A DNA stretch of 64,000 bases from Gambelia wislizenii (Eukaryota > Chordata > Lepidosauria > Squamata > Crotaphytidae), in the NCBI GenBank assembly GCA_030847615.1, contig JAUMIR010000001.1:268459187-268523186 (forward strand), given 5' to 3'. A model generated the notes under the pieces. The model had not been told where the DNA came from. It saw only the letters and a program-made list of their open reading frames with translations, and made no database searches. The position numbers and the translations under genes are program-made. Of this stretch, positions 36,218-46,866 are shown one piece after another; the first letter of the stretch is position 1, and the number at the start of each line of letters is the position of its first letter.

Positions 36218-36303
36218 TTGTGATTTCCTGCGTGGCAGGGGGGTTGGACTGGATGGCCCTCATGGTCTCTTCCAGCTCTACAATTCTATGATTCTATGAT
36301 TCT

Positions 36304-36843
36304 TTACTTGTACCTTGGCTCTAGGCAAAGTGGTTTTTATACCTGAATGGCAAATCCTACTCTGGCCAGTTTTATAATAAATGAAATGCTGAAGAGTCTG
36401 ACCCCACTGTCATCTTGATGAACTGAACAATAGTTGCTGTTGATTTTAGATGTGGGAAGGAAAATTATTGGCTTGAATATGTTATTTCAACATCATTCAA
36501 GTTACATTTTCACCATCTAGTGATCTCTTGAACTTTGAACCCCTTGAGCCCTAATGAAATATAGATTCAAGAAATCATTTAACATTCTTTCCTCTGTCAC
36601 ATCTTTTTGAATAAAAGAGGCTACATTTAGTTGAGTGTGAAAACCTTTTCTGTATTCAATGCAACGATACACCCAGTTCATGATCGGAATGCTTTGCTGT
36701 TCCAGGATCGCACAGCACTGTGGTATGTGCATGACTGCAAGGTAGCCAAATGCATGGATGCTTCCCCACGAAGTTCTCATCAAGTCAGAGAGTAGTGTGA
36801 CAACTGGCTGGAATAGACTCAAGTAACTGACCCACAGTTACTT
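36304..36843. other. Non-coding stretch without recognised genes
   Basis: Non-coding; nothing recognised. Confidence 0.5.
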
Positions 36844-36886
36844 GATAAGCCACTCTGCTGAGCAAACCTCAGCAGAGTGGCTTGTC
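36844..36886. repeat. 19-nt hairpin at a MITE edge
   Basis: GATAAGCCACTCTGCTGAG (36844-36862), loop CAAAC, then CTCAGCAGAGTGGCTTGTC (36868-36886). The arms pair at all positions but one. The right arm runs into the terminal repeat of the family A MITE. Confidence 0.85.
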
Positions 36887-37412
36887 TAGATGGGCTATTT
36901 ACCCCTGTCTTGGAGCCTTGCAGTCCAAATGATGCAGGGCTGTAGCCCGGTCTCATCTCCGGGCAGCTCTGATGCCACCTGAGGCAAAGACAGGGGGAAG
37001 TCAGGGTACACCCATTTGAAATGCTTTAAATAAACACTTGCAGAAACCCACTTCATGCAGGAAAACCTGGATCAGGCTGGCGCGGGAATGCAGGGTCTTT
37101 ACGTGCATGCCAGTCTGTAGAGTCGACACTGCCGCTGGAGTTCCTCTGAAACCAGAAAGGAGGCCCCCAGCACATGACCAAAGCCCCCTGCATGTGACTA
37201 GCCTTAATCACATGTTGAGGGCTTCCTTCCTGGCTTCAGAGGAAGTGACACACGACAACAGCAGAGGTGCCTGCTGGTACAGGCCAGCATGTGCATGCAG
37301 ACTTTGTACAATTTCATCTAGGTAGTGGGGGGTGGGGTGGGAAATGGGCCAGATCTGGGGTCAGAATACACCAGTGGGAAGCTGGCATATTCTGGCCGAT
37401 CTAGACAGGCCC
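36879..37412 (-). mobile_element. MITE family A copy (minus orientation)
   Basis: Starts GGCTTGTCTAGATGGGC and ends GCCGATCTAGACAGGCCC. Shares CAGTCCAAATGATGCAGGGC, the core CCCCTGCATGTGACTAGCC and GGAAGCTGGCATATTCTGGC with the other copies. Right flank TAA; left duplication not evident. Confidence 0.8.
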
Positions 37413-38160
37413 TAAACTGAGGAAGACTAAGACATAGCCATGTTCTATTAGAATAAGGAACATCTGGTTGCTTAGATTAGAGACTGTTTAAATGTATGCA
37501 ATTTGGGGAGGACCAGATCTACTATAACTAAGCTTTCCTCTCTGCAGCAAAAAACATCTTAGATTTGCAAAGACAGTTGGTGTGGGGAAAATACTTAAGC
37601 CCATCCCCCAGACCCACATCACTGCAACCTCAATCAACCCCATATCACTATTCCCTGTCACTGTTTAAGAAGGCCACATTCTTAAATGGACTAAGGATGG
37701 ATTAAACTTGCCACTACAATATTTTGTTTGTTCGGGGTATGGGAGAGATAACTGATCAACTTCACATCAATTTGACATTTATTTTGAGGTGGCAAAATCC
37801 AAACACAATTCTATGACATCCCTTTCATGTGCAGAGTCAACACATTGGAAGTACTGCAGTTGCTACTTCAGAGACAGTACTCCTGGTGTTATTCAAGGTT
37901 TGTCCTTAGGAGTGAAAGGAGGATGCAATCATGAAGAAGCTACTTCTACTGCTGCATTTTCCATTTTTAAAAAATCATGGGTATAGCATTTTCTGCTGTG
38001 ATTTTTATATAATTTCAGCTGTTTAGGGCAGTTTCATCATCAACGAGGCTCTTTCTTAGGAGTTAGCCCAATGTTTGAATCTCTCCAATTAATGTCAGTG
38101 TGATCAAAGATGCTTAACTTTGACTGGCTCATACCTGTCTTTATAGAATAAATGTAAACA
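37413..38160. other. Non-coding stretch without recognised genes
   Basis: Non-coding; nothing recognised beyond a possible remnant like the repeat at 13678 near 37428-37450. Confidence 0.4.
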
Positions 38161-38193
<33 letters not shown>

Positions 38194-38212
38194 GTGTGTG
38201 TGTGTGTGTGTT
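38161..38212. repeat. TC/TG microsatellite
   Basis: (TC)n from 38161 switches to (TG)n by about 38193. It sits at the tail of the adjacent SINE read on the minus strand. Confidence 0.9.
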
Positions 38213-38450
38213 TGCACGCATGCATGCCTGTATGTGTCTTCAAGTCACTTGTTGACTTATGGTGACCCCATGAATGTCTTAGGGTTTTGTTTGGCAAGGA
38301 ATACTCAAGGGTGTTTTTGCCAATTGCTTCCTCTGAAATATAGCCTACAGCACGATGTATTCCTTGGTGGACTCCCATCCAAGTACTAACCTGGCTGACC
38401 CTGCTTAGTTTCTAAGATCAGATGATGCCTTTAGGGTATTTGGGCATATA
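38213..38450 (-). repeat. 5S-rRNA-headed SINE (minus orientation)
   Basis: 38341-38450 is the reverse complement of 5S rRNA: TAGCCTACAGCAC, CTCCCATCCAAGTACTAACC and GACCCTGCTTAGTTTCTAAG, covering the internal promoter elements of a 5S gene. The body at 38226-38340 starts TGTCTTCAAGTCACTTGTTG and matches, inverted, the body of the tRNA-headed SINEs. The order on the minus strand is 5S head, shared body, then the TC/TG simple repeat. Confidence 0.88.
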
Positions 38451-38577
38451 CATCTCTAATCAGGTGAAAGTTACACATGAATTCAGTTGAACTTTTCCTT
38501 TTGTAAGTGGATATAGAGTTGCAGTCTTAAATTTCAAGTTTTCAAAAATATATCCTTTAATTTTCTTTTAATTTCAG

Positions 38578-38629
38578 CTACATCTTCTTGCTGAACCTAT
38601 CAAAAAAACTGCATTGCCTAGATTAAGTG
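38578..38629 (+). other. CALCRL: CALCRL 5' UTR part of the first coding exon
   Basis: Preceded by the acceptor TTTTCTTTTAATTTCAG at 38561-38577. The exon therefore does not start transcription, and at least one upstream non-coding exon is implied. That exon was not identified. Confidence 0.75.
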
Positions 38630-38680
38630 ATGGAAACCAAGTGGATCATAAAGCTGCTGTTCCTCTTAGCTATTACCATG
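38630..38680 (+). CDS. CALCRL: CALCRL coding exon 1 (signal peptide)
   Basis: Seventeen codons, METKWIIKLLFLLAITM: a short charged start followed by a hydrophobic core, as in a signal peptide. The ATG was chosen because it opens this hydrophobic run and the frame joins exon 2 in phase 0. The donor is ATG followed by GTGAGT. The next in-frame methionine is the exon's last codon. Confidence 0.9.
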
Positions 38681-38844
38681 GTGAGTTGCCCCAGAGTTGC
38701 TGATAAAATATGATAGAGGTGGATGTGAAAATCACATATGTTGTGTGTTCCACCTCTGTTGTGATATGTCTTGGCATTTCCCTTAACCGTAAAAAACAAA
38801 CAAATATGCCCATTCTTATTATCTCCATATCAGACAACATACCA

Positions 38845-39085
38845 AAAGTAGCTCATGGCTAGAGCATAAGTTGCCTATACTCCCTGTGGAGCAGAAGCAA
38901 CTGTAAAAAAGACATACCTCAGTGTTAAACCATGCATTTTGCATGCAGACGGTTTTAGATTCAGTCCCTGGCATTTCTAGGTTGGGCAGGGAAAGGTTAC
39001 AGTCTGAGATGCCCACTACCAGTTAGTGTCAGCAACACTGAGCTAGATAGCCTAATACTTTGAGTTGGTATAAGGCAGCTTCCTT
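38845..39085 (+). repeat. Old tRNA-type SINE remnant
   Basis: Contains GTAGCTCATGGCTAGAGCAT (A-box-like), a disrupted middle, TTTTAGATTCAGTCCCTGGC (B-box region) and the body ending GGTATAAGGCAGCTTCC. A shorter relative lies at 60610-60790. It lies in CALCRL intron 1. Confidence 0.6.
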
Positions 39086-39714
39086 TGTTTCTGAACCCTG
39101 TAGATACACCCTTCCATCATATCTACTGTAAAGTGAAAAGGAGGGGAGTTGCTTATTCTAAGAACCAGTGGTTCGCCTAGTGGTTTCTTAAGTTTATATT
39201 TGATATCTTGAATTATGGCTTCTTTGGAATGTATAGTCTTTTCACTCACTGATGCCGATAACAAACGATCCAGCATTGTCTTTGTGTTTGTGGCTGTGGT
39301 GGTGATCTGTTGTCTAACCTTCTGGTGGAAAACCTCTTTGTATATAGCTAGGCAGGTTCTCAAATGGCAGACCTGCAGTCTGTCACCAGGGCCATACTCA
39401 AAGCCTTACCAGCTTGTTAGAACCTGCCAGAACTTGAACTTTACCATGCAGAACTCAAGGTCACCTCCATATCACTAAAAGACAATAAAGTATAATTTTT
39501 GAAGAGGAGGTTTTCTCGAGTTTCTCCAATCACTTGCATTAAAGTGTACTGGCTTCTTCAGACTTCTGCTGCCCAGTTAGTTGGAGTTGATGTAATCACT
39601 CAAAATGATTTGAGCTAATTATTCTAGCCACTTTAAACATTTGATATTTCAGACAAATTTAACTATGTCAATTTACTGTATATCTCATTACAGTATATCT
39701 CATTTTCTGTTAAG
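39086..39714. other. Rest of CALCRL intron 1
   Basis: Ordinary intron sequence; nothing recognised beyond the splice acceptor. Confidence 0.5.
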
Positions 39715-39895
39715 GTTTGTGTCACAGCAATTCCAGAACAGAGAGAAGGGAATTCTACTGATGAACACTATCTAACAAGTGATAAGAATGTGACAGCAGA
39801 TCTCCATTCACTAGGTGTTACTATGAATAAAATCATGACAGCACAATATGAATGTTACCAGAAAATCATGCAAACCTCACCACGTGAGAATGAAG
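39715..39895 (+). CDS. CALCRL: CALCRL coding exon 2 (N-terminal ectodomain helix)
   Basis: Encodes residues 18-77. The region before the conserved LGVT block is about 16 residues longer than in human CALCRL and has two extra N-glycosylation sequons, N30 (NST) and N42 (NVT). The helix [17 protein letters not shown] carries the first ectodomain cysteine, C64. In the family this helix lies against the RAMP partner. The acceptor TTTCTGTTAAG is preferred over the CAG at 39724-39726 because only the former keeps the phase; donor G then GTAAAT, phase 1. Confidence 0.93.
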
Positions 39896-40775
39896 GTAAA
39901 TTGTCATTGCAATAGTTATCCAAAAAAACCTTTTGTGTGTGTTTTTCTTACTAAAATGTTAGTACTCACAAACAAGGGCATCCCTCCATGAAACTGTGTA
40001 TTAAGCACTCTTGGGTAACACTTCAAAAGTTATGATTTAAAATGGGGGGGGGGCATTAAGTGTTTTTAGTGTTTCTGTGGAGCAGGTTATTTAATTCTTA
40101 TAAACATTTTTTTAAAAAAATCTAGCTTTTAGCTGTACTCTGTATTAATCCTGTTTATAAGCTGTGTTTGGTTCCATGTCAGGAGAAGGGTGGAATATAG
40201 ATTAAATAAATAAAGTTCATCCTTGCCATTTCCCACTGGCTTTGAATTTAAGAACGAGAGTGCTACATATTTGCAGAAACACCTTCTGCAATATAGACCT
40301 TCCCTGGCCCTTACATCTTCAAACAGGACCCTATGGGTCATCTTCACATCATACTAATGAAAAAACAGAAAGCCTGCACAGCAGGGCCATTTCTATCATG
40401 GCACCTTCATTTGACCTCTTTACCCAGGGAGCTTAGAAAATGCTTCCACTCTGTTTCTTCTGCTGAAGGCTGTTCTGTTTCTTGGGAATTTGCTGAACTG
40501 AGTTGGGGGACTGTTTCAGATACACTGGAATTTTTAGCTTTGTAGGTTTAAAATAGCCCCCTTTGCATTTGATATTATTTAGGATTACTCTTTTTTAACA
40601 TCTTAATTTGTCTGTATGTCACTTTGAATGCCATTGGACTTTTAAAAGCAATCAGTCTCAGTTAGAAGCCCATTAGTGAGTCATAACACATTAATATTCC
40701 TGAAAGAGTTGTTTCAAGTGCTTTGCTTCTGAGATGTGCCACATGTATTCTCACACATGGACAAAGAGACAAAGA

Positions 40776-41480
40776 TTTACTTACTTACTTATTTACTTAT
40801 TTACATAGTGGATTTATATTCTACCTTTCTTCCAAAGATGGAACTCAAGGTAGTTCATAGCAATATTGAATAAAAAGTAGTATTAAAATCAGAAAAGGCT
40901 CAAATATTAAAACAGAACTATATGAAAGGCATAGTTTTAAATGATTTAAAACACATCATTAAGGGAAAAGTAGCATCCAGATCAAAGCAAGCCATTTTTT
41001 TTCCCAGCCTGGTCAGTTGCCAAAATGCCTGCCCAAATAAAGTAAGTCTTTATCTGCCAGGAGAAGGACATCAGGGAGGAGATCAATATGGCTTTGCTTA
41101 GTAAGTTCCTTACCCTGAAAGCAGCTACTGAAAAGTTCCAGAAAATACCTTATGTCATCCACACTGTATCAGAAAGCAGTAAATTACCTTAGTCTAAAAC
41201 CTTATAGTCCTTTGAATAGATTGTTTATATACATGTAGTCCATTAGCTGACAGCACACCCCCTGGATAATGTTTTCTGCCACAACAAGTTAAGAGCCAAA
41301 ATGTCCTTACCTAGCAGCAGAAAAAGAGCAGAGATGGAGCCAACTGAGCCCCCCATGGGACAGAAATCCACAGCCTGGGAAAAGCAATTGAGAAGGATGT
41401 CTCCTGGGTCCTCACTAGATGAACCTGTGGGGTGGGTGGGTGAGTGAAAGTCTTCCCCCAGGCAAGCTAATTTCGAGAGG
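40776..41480 (-). repeat. L2-like LINE 3' region, minus strand
   Basis: A TTAC/TTAT repeat at 40776-40806 looks like the complement of a simple-repeat LINE tail. It is followed by the 3' region type seen at 56219. No intact coding sequence. It lies in CALCRL intron 2. Confidence 0.45.
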
Positions 41481-41631
41481 CACAGACTTTCAGATAGATG
41501 AATGCCATATAGGCTTTATCAATGATAGCTACCACTTTTAATTGTACTCAGAAATGGACTAATAGCCACTGAAGCTGTTTCAGTAAGGGAACATCGCCTC
41601 CCAAAAATAGTACTCTACAATGAACTCGCCA

Positions 41632-41990
41632 CAGGTCAGCGTAAGAGGGGTGCTCCAAAAAAATGATACAAGGACTCCCTGGAACAACATCTCAGGCTCG
41701 GCCAAATTGATCACCAACAATGGCCCGCCCTGGCCTCACATTGGGTGGCATGGAGACGCACTATCCACAATGCTGCAGCCTTATTTGAGAACTCACGCTG
41801 AACAATTCTTGAAGAGAAATGACAGTGCAGAAAGAATCACAACCTGGAAACATCACCCAAGGAGACCTTCTGCTGTGCTTTCTGCAACCGGGCTTGTTTA
41901 TCTCAGATTGGCCTTTTTAGTCATCAGCACGCTTGCAGAAAGCGCAGGATGAGTCCTTCCTGAATCTTCATTTGTGAAGAAAAGCCAGAG
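41632..41990 (+). pseudogene. LINE ORF2 C-terminal remnant with zinc-finger-like tail
   Basis: Broken + strand reading shows KRGAPKK-like basic sequence, then HGDALSTMLQPYLRTHAEQF and a tail related to C-x2-C-x4-C-x4-GLxxHxxxC, here damaged. It ends in GCCAGAGAGAGAGAG. The copy at 60304-60560 is the same segment in the other orientation. It resembles the basic, finger-ended tails of some non-LTR retrotransposon proteins; the exact clade is not assigned. Confidence 0.55.
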
Positions 41991-42300
41991 AGAGAGAGTA
42001 TATGGCCCCTATAACCAGTTGCCCAGGGGCTACATTATAGCATAACAGATTCTTTTAATATATATGGATTTTTATATATATGGATACTCAAGAAAATATA
42101 GATGCTATGGTTGGGAGTTCACATGACACAAATGTTGCAGGTTTTGATCTTCTTGAATTGCATATGTATTAAACTGCATCCCAACAAAGGTTTTTTTCGC
42201 CAGAGAAAGCTCCTTCTATGAGAAGAAGGGATCCTCTTATTCAGTCCTTGCTAAATTAGGATCAGGGAGTCTTTCATTTCTTCTTTCTTCCTTTGCATAG

Positions 42301-42411
42301 AACCTCATTGCAACAGAACATGGGATGGCTGGTTGTGCTGGGATGATGTTGCTGCAGGAAAAACAGCAGTGCAGAACTGCCCTGATTACTTTCAGGATTT
42401 TGACCCATCAG
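42301..42411 (+). CDS. CALCRL: CALCRL coding exon 3 (hormone-receptor domain)
   Basis: Residues 78-114. Holds [11 protein letters not shown] and [11 protein letters not shown], the signature of the calcitonin-receptor family ectodomain: cysteines C81, C90, C104 and sequon N82. The acceptor is CTTTGCATAG, the donor is G then GTAAAA, and both sides are phase 1. Confidence 0.97.
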
Positions 42412-42514
42412 GTAAAATTTGTATTATTTATTTACTAGCAGTGTGATTAGTCCTCAAGGAGAATGGCAAGGAAGAGGCTTTGGAAACTATGCTGCCCTGT
42501 TATTCTAAAAATAC

Positions 42515-42721
42515 AATGGACCCACCCTATCCGCAGACTAGACATCTGCAGATGAGAGCTTCCACAGATTGGCACACTCCATATTATTCAATGGCATCAG
42601 CCCATGGCTGCATGCTTGTGCTGCCATTGATTAATATGGGGTTTGAGCGTCCGTGGTTTTTCCTATATGTGGATGGGGGAGGCAGAACTGAACCCCCATG
42701 GATGGGAAAGGCCCACAATAG
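42515..42721. mobile_element. Diverged mariner-type MITE
   Basis: Left end CAATGGACCCACCCTATCC after TA, right end GGATGGGAAAGGCCCACAAT before AG. Inside are GTTTGAGCGTCCGTGGTTTT and GATGGGGGAGGCAGAACTG. It resembles the elements at 24568 and 28299 but is older. Confidence 0.5.
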
Positions 42722-43682
42722 TTCCTTTTCCAATGTAGTTGTTACACCAGAATGGAGTGGGTTAAGGCTTTAAGTACAACCCACTTCCTATTGTTCTAAT
42801 TTTTCACCATAATACCAGACATACCCTTTACATCCTCAATGGCAGCTACAAACTTTCAATAGAGTCCACTTTGTTTATCGCTCTATTGGAGGAGCTGCAA
42901 AAGATGACTTTCAGATGTGGTGGTGATGGGACATAGACTGAAGATGACATGAAAGCTTGGTAGTGATGTGAAGGAACAGAGAATGTAAATTACTTGGAAT
43001 ACAACTTCTGAAACCACTTCTGTGTCCTTAATGCTGTGTAAGAATAATTTGTACTATGAGCAGTTACTGTTAAGAGTGCTACAAACTTGATAGTCAATCT
43101 CACATATTGCTTCTATGCTGTACTGATTTCAAGTCAAAATTTCTGTTTTTCATTATACAGCTATGAACAGAAAAAGCTATTTAGATATGAGGAGGCAGAG
43201 GGAGGGCTCCACAAACTATTGGCACTTTTCCAGAATGTTTCCTTGCAGCAGCTGCAGTGCTGAAGAGGCAAGCCATTTTGCAACTGAGCAAAAGAGGTTT
43301 CATTCTTCATCAGTGGGAACTACTGGAAGAAAAGTCTATTTTCAACTGAAGAACAATATTTTTAGTTGTCAGCAACCAAAACTACTGAAGCAAAAGCCAG
43401 TGAATGCATTTTCAGCACATTCAGCTCTCAGCTGTTGTCCATTTTTTTATTAATTTATTTTTGCTGATGGTTTAAGTGTGTATATTCTTTAAGACTCTTA
43501 CCCCACCCCACCCAACCCCACAATTTTGACATTTTAATGGAGCTTAGAAACTTTTTCTATTCAGAAAGAGACTTGTGCAAAATACCTTTTTAGCTATAGT
43601 AGGGAATAGATGTAACTGTGGAGAAGAACCCCAAGTGGAAAGTGGAATGATTAGGGAACACAGCTATAAAGGAAATATTTTA

Positions 43683-44204
43683 GGGGTTATCTAAACAGGT
43701 CAGGATACGTTAGCTCCCTACCAGTGTATCCTGCCCATGGATCAGGTCTGTTCCTCCCCCGTTCCTGCCACAAAAAACAGGCACACTGGACCGTCGCTGC
43801 AGCCGCCACAGTCTCCCACGCTCTCTCTGAAGCTAGGATGCTGGCCTGCAATATGTGACCAAGGCCCCCTGCATGTGACCAGCCTTGGTCACATGCTGCA
43901 GGCTTCCTTTCTGCTGCAGAAGAGCAATGGCAGGCTGGCATCTGCAGCAATGGGCCAGCATGCAGGAATGGGCTCCTGTGGTCATGCAGGATCTGATCCA
44001 TTTTTTGCCAGCGGGAACGGATTAAAGCAGGTATTATCTTAAAATGCTTTATCAGGTCCTACTCTGCCTTCCCCTGTCTTAGCCCCATCTTTGCCCCATG
44101 AGGACTGCTTGGGGGCAGAATGGGGCAAAAGCCCTGCATCACCAGGACTGCAAAGTTCTAAGACAGGTACAAGACGAGGGTATATTGCCAATGTAGATAA
44201 GCCC
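43683..44204 (+). mobile_element. MITE family A copy with TTA duplication
   Basis: Begins GGGGTTATCTAAACAGG and ends CCAATGTAGATAAGCCC, flanked by TTA at 43680-43682 and 44205-44207. The central palindromic core is CCCCTGCATGTGACCAGCC then TTGGTCACATGCTGCAGG. It lies in CALCRL intron 3 and directly abuts a family C MITE. Confidence 0.88.
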
Positions 44205-44207
44205 TTA

Positions 44208-44430
44208 GGCTGCTAACACACAGCAGAAGTAATCCAGCTTGACACTGCTTTAATTGCCATGGCTCAATGCTATGGAATTCTGGGATTTGTAGTCCTGTGA
44301 GATATTTTAGCCTTCTCTATCAAAGAGCTCTGGTGCCACACCAAACTACAAATCCTGGGATTCCATAGGATAGAGCCATGATAGTTAAAGTGGTGTCAAA
44401 CTGCATTATTCCTGCAATGTGTTAGCAGCC
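44208..44430. mobile_element. Palindromic MITE family C with TTA duplication
   Basis: A 223-bp hairpin from GGCTGCTAACACACAGC to GCAATGTGTTAGCAGCC, with TTA on both sides (44205-44207 and 44431-44433). The arms include GGGATTTGTAGTCCTG and CAAACTACAAATCCTGGG. Confidence 0.92.
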
Positions 44431-45205
44431 TTAGTGGATAATAAGAAAATATGTAATAGTACAGAGGTGGGAAGTATGGAGTGTTTCTGAAGGAGGGCAT
44501 GGAGAATATACAGACTAGAATACCTTAATTGTCAGCTTACTTCAGTACAGGAGGATTCTTATTTAGGAGAATGATGCATAATCTCCTGTAATTTAACTAT
44601 TTCAGGTCCATTAAATCAAACATAGCCCTGCCAGCCATATGCGGTGGCCTATCAATGGTTGATAATCTCTAGCTAGTTCCAAGCAGGTGGCAAATACATG
44701 AAGATAGGTAGGCTCACAAATTTAGCTCGTGGATTGTTTTGGCTGGAACAGTTTTGTGCATTTGAGCCTTTAGTTTCGGTTTTGTGTGTGTGTGTAAATC
44801 TGAAGTGCCTGTCAGTGGCCAAAATCTTCATTAGGTATGAGATAATACAACCAGCCAACTCAACAAAGAAATTAATCTGAAGCTTTTCAGAATGTGATGG
44901 AGCCTGCAGGTGAGAGAGTCATGCAAGACAGTGTGGTTTGGAGTTAATTAACTCTTCACACTCTAGTCCCAGGTCTCAGGCTGACCAGAACACCAGCAGC
45001 TTTAAATATATAATTTTGAACTTTATACTTTGCATTTGTAGGACATTGGACAGGCATTGGGCTATAAGAGAATATGTCTAAGGCCATTTTAATAATGTGT
45101 TGCTATTTCAGTGTGAGTAAACCGTATGTGTGCTGATTTTTTTAAAAAAATTCCAACAGCATATTTACTGGTGTATGTCTTTTCCCCCTGATTTTTTTTA
45201 ATCAG

Positions 45206-45318
45206 AAAAAGTTTATAAGACCTGTGAAGAAAACGGACATTGGTTTGTACACCCTGAGAGTAACAGAACATGGACAAACTACACACTCTGTAATGCAGAA
45301 GTAACTTCTAAACTGCAG
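45206..45318 (+). CDS. CALCRL: CALCRL coding exon 4 (hormone-receptor domain end)
   Basis: Residues 115-152. Contains C121 and C143, which complete the six-cysteine fold, and the sequons N134 (SNRTW) and N139 (NYT). Acceptor TTTTTTTAATCAG; donor CTGCAG then GTAGAT. The following 9.7-kb intron contains the full-length CR1 element. Confidence 0.97.
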
Positions 45319-46866
45319 GTAGATTGAAAAACTGAATGTTATACACAGGAGGGGGTTGTTTCAAAAGATATGAAACCAACGTTTATTTTGCATCACACAT
45401 ATTCACTGTTCACTGCGGTTTCAGCAACGCTTAAAATGCCTTTAGACTGCAATCCTACACCTCTTTACCGAAGCGTGAGCCTAATTGATTGAGTAGGATT
45501 TACTTTTGAGAAGACATGCAGAAGATTTTAACTGCCTGATCTATTATTTATGTAACTTCTTTTCCTTATCCTTTTACTCAGGCAGGCAGTTGTGCATACT
45601 GACTGACAGGAGTTCACAAATATGCTGGGGAATCATAAACAGCGAAGCAGTTTTCATGATGGAACAAATATAAGCATTTCTCCTAGATGAAGATATATTA
45701 GGAATAGGATCAAACCTTACCAAGCCTTGAAGCTCTTTTTTTGTCGTTGTTCTTTGAGGGTGGGGGTGCTCCCCAGCAATGCTGGACTGTTTTCTGAAAT
45801 GTTAGGGGAGAACTACATTCATCCCCTCCAGAAAAATGTCTGTGGCTGTTGCATTTGTATTCCAGTGGTTAGTGTTCTCCAGACACCACACACATTGGCA
45901 AATAAAGAAATTGCAGAGAGAAAAGGGAGTCCCACTAGACTACTGCAAGCTTTACCCAATCTGACATGCCCGTTGATCCTTTTGTCTTCCTTTGCCCCTG
46001 GAGGACGAAGAGGGTTCAAGCTGCTATAAGGTTGCCATGTTCCAGGTTCTGGCTGGGCCAAATTGTCTTGCAACGTTGAGCTTTGAAATATTACTGAGTC
46101 CTCCTTTCTGGCTATCACAGAGTGGGTGGATAGAAATATTTACCGCTTAGAGATCATTCTGCACCATGTGATTTGCCAGTACATGAGGCCTAGCTACAGT
46201 CAAAGAGCCCTGGTAGCATGGAACAAGGAAAAGTGCAGAGAAGGAGAAGGCAGAGGAAAATGTATGATCTCTGTTTCCCCTCTGCCCTTTTTCACCTTGC
46301 ATGCTTTTTTCTTACTACTTCCTTTAAAACCGTTGTCTAAAAGAGACATTTACTTTGATTTAATTGCATGACACCCTCAGAATATGTTCTTGGAATCATG
46401 TTTTGGTTGAAATCATATGTTACTCCTCACATATCTAGAATGACTGAACACATAGACTCACACCTGTGAGTCACACCTGTGAGTCATTAGGGGGTGGAGC
46501 TGGGAGCCTAGCTCTATATAAGTCCTTGCAGAGGCTTTCCAGGCCAGTTTCCTGCCAGAGAGTAGGAGAGCAGCTTCTGGACAGCAAGTTTCCTGCCAGT
46601 TTCCTGCCAGGGAGAAGAAGGAAGCAACTTCTGAACAGCCATTCTGACTGGGGAGATTGAATTTTTTAAAAAAACTGTTGGGAGAGGCTGCTTGTTGCTG
46701 AGGGGCTTGAACTTCTGACCTTCCCCTTTTACCCTCAAGAGCCAGAGGCGCAAGCCTAACGGCACGCGAATTTCAGTAACCAAACAAAAATACAGCAGAC
46801 CTAAAAGTACAGCTTAGCATTCTCAGCGTTAACTAAGAGTTCTTAGATTACCTAAAAGCTCTCATC

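Larger units (their letters stand above)
32769..36303 (+). mobile_element. CR1 LINE, 5'-truncated, ORF2 frameshifted
   Basis: Homology to the full-length copy starts at 32769 (AGCAGCTGCGAAGCCTC), inside ORF1, and runs to the CR1 terminal ATTCTATG repeats at 36281-36303. ORF1 keeps the SGNH hydrolase blocks GDSLLRGTE, VHVGTNDTAR and DGVHLTPVGR to the stop at 33297-33299. ORF2 is broken: two bases are missing near 33564, one base is gained in the G run near 34512-34518, an AAG codon has become TAG near 34544, and one base is gained near 35039. Motif B of the reverse transcriptase still reads PQG (35330-35338). Confidence 0.95.

Noticed and set aside
38161..38212. CRISPR array or regulatory repeat
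   Set aside because: It is a simple dinucleotide microsatellite at a SINE tail.
38341..38450. Functional 5S rRNA gene on the minus strand
   Set aside because: Joined directly to a SINE body, with several substitutions and no terminator T-run after the 5S part.
1..38577. Exons of the usual neighbour TFPI or CALCRL non-coding first exons
   Set aside because: No Kunitz-type cysteine pattern or other coding exon seen; non-coding exons cannot be recognised without transcripts.
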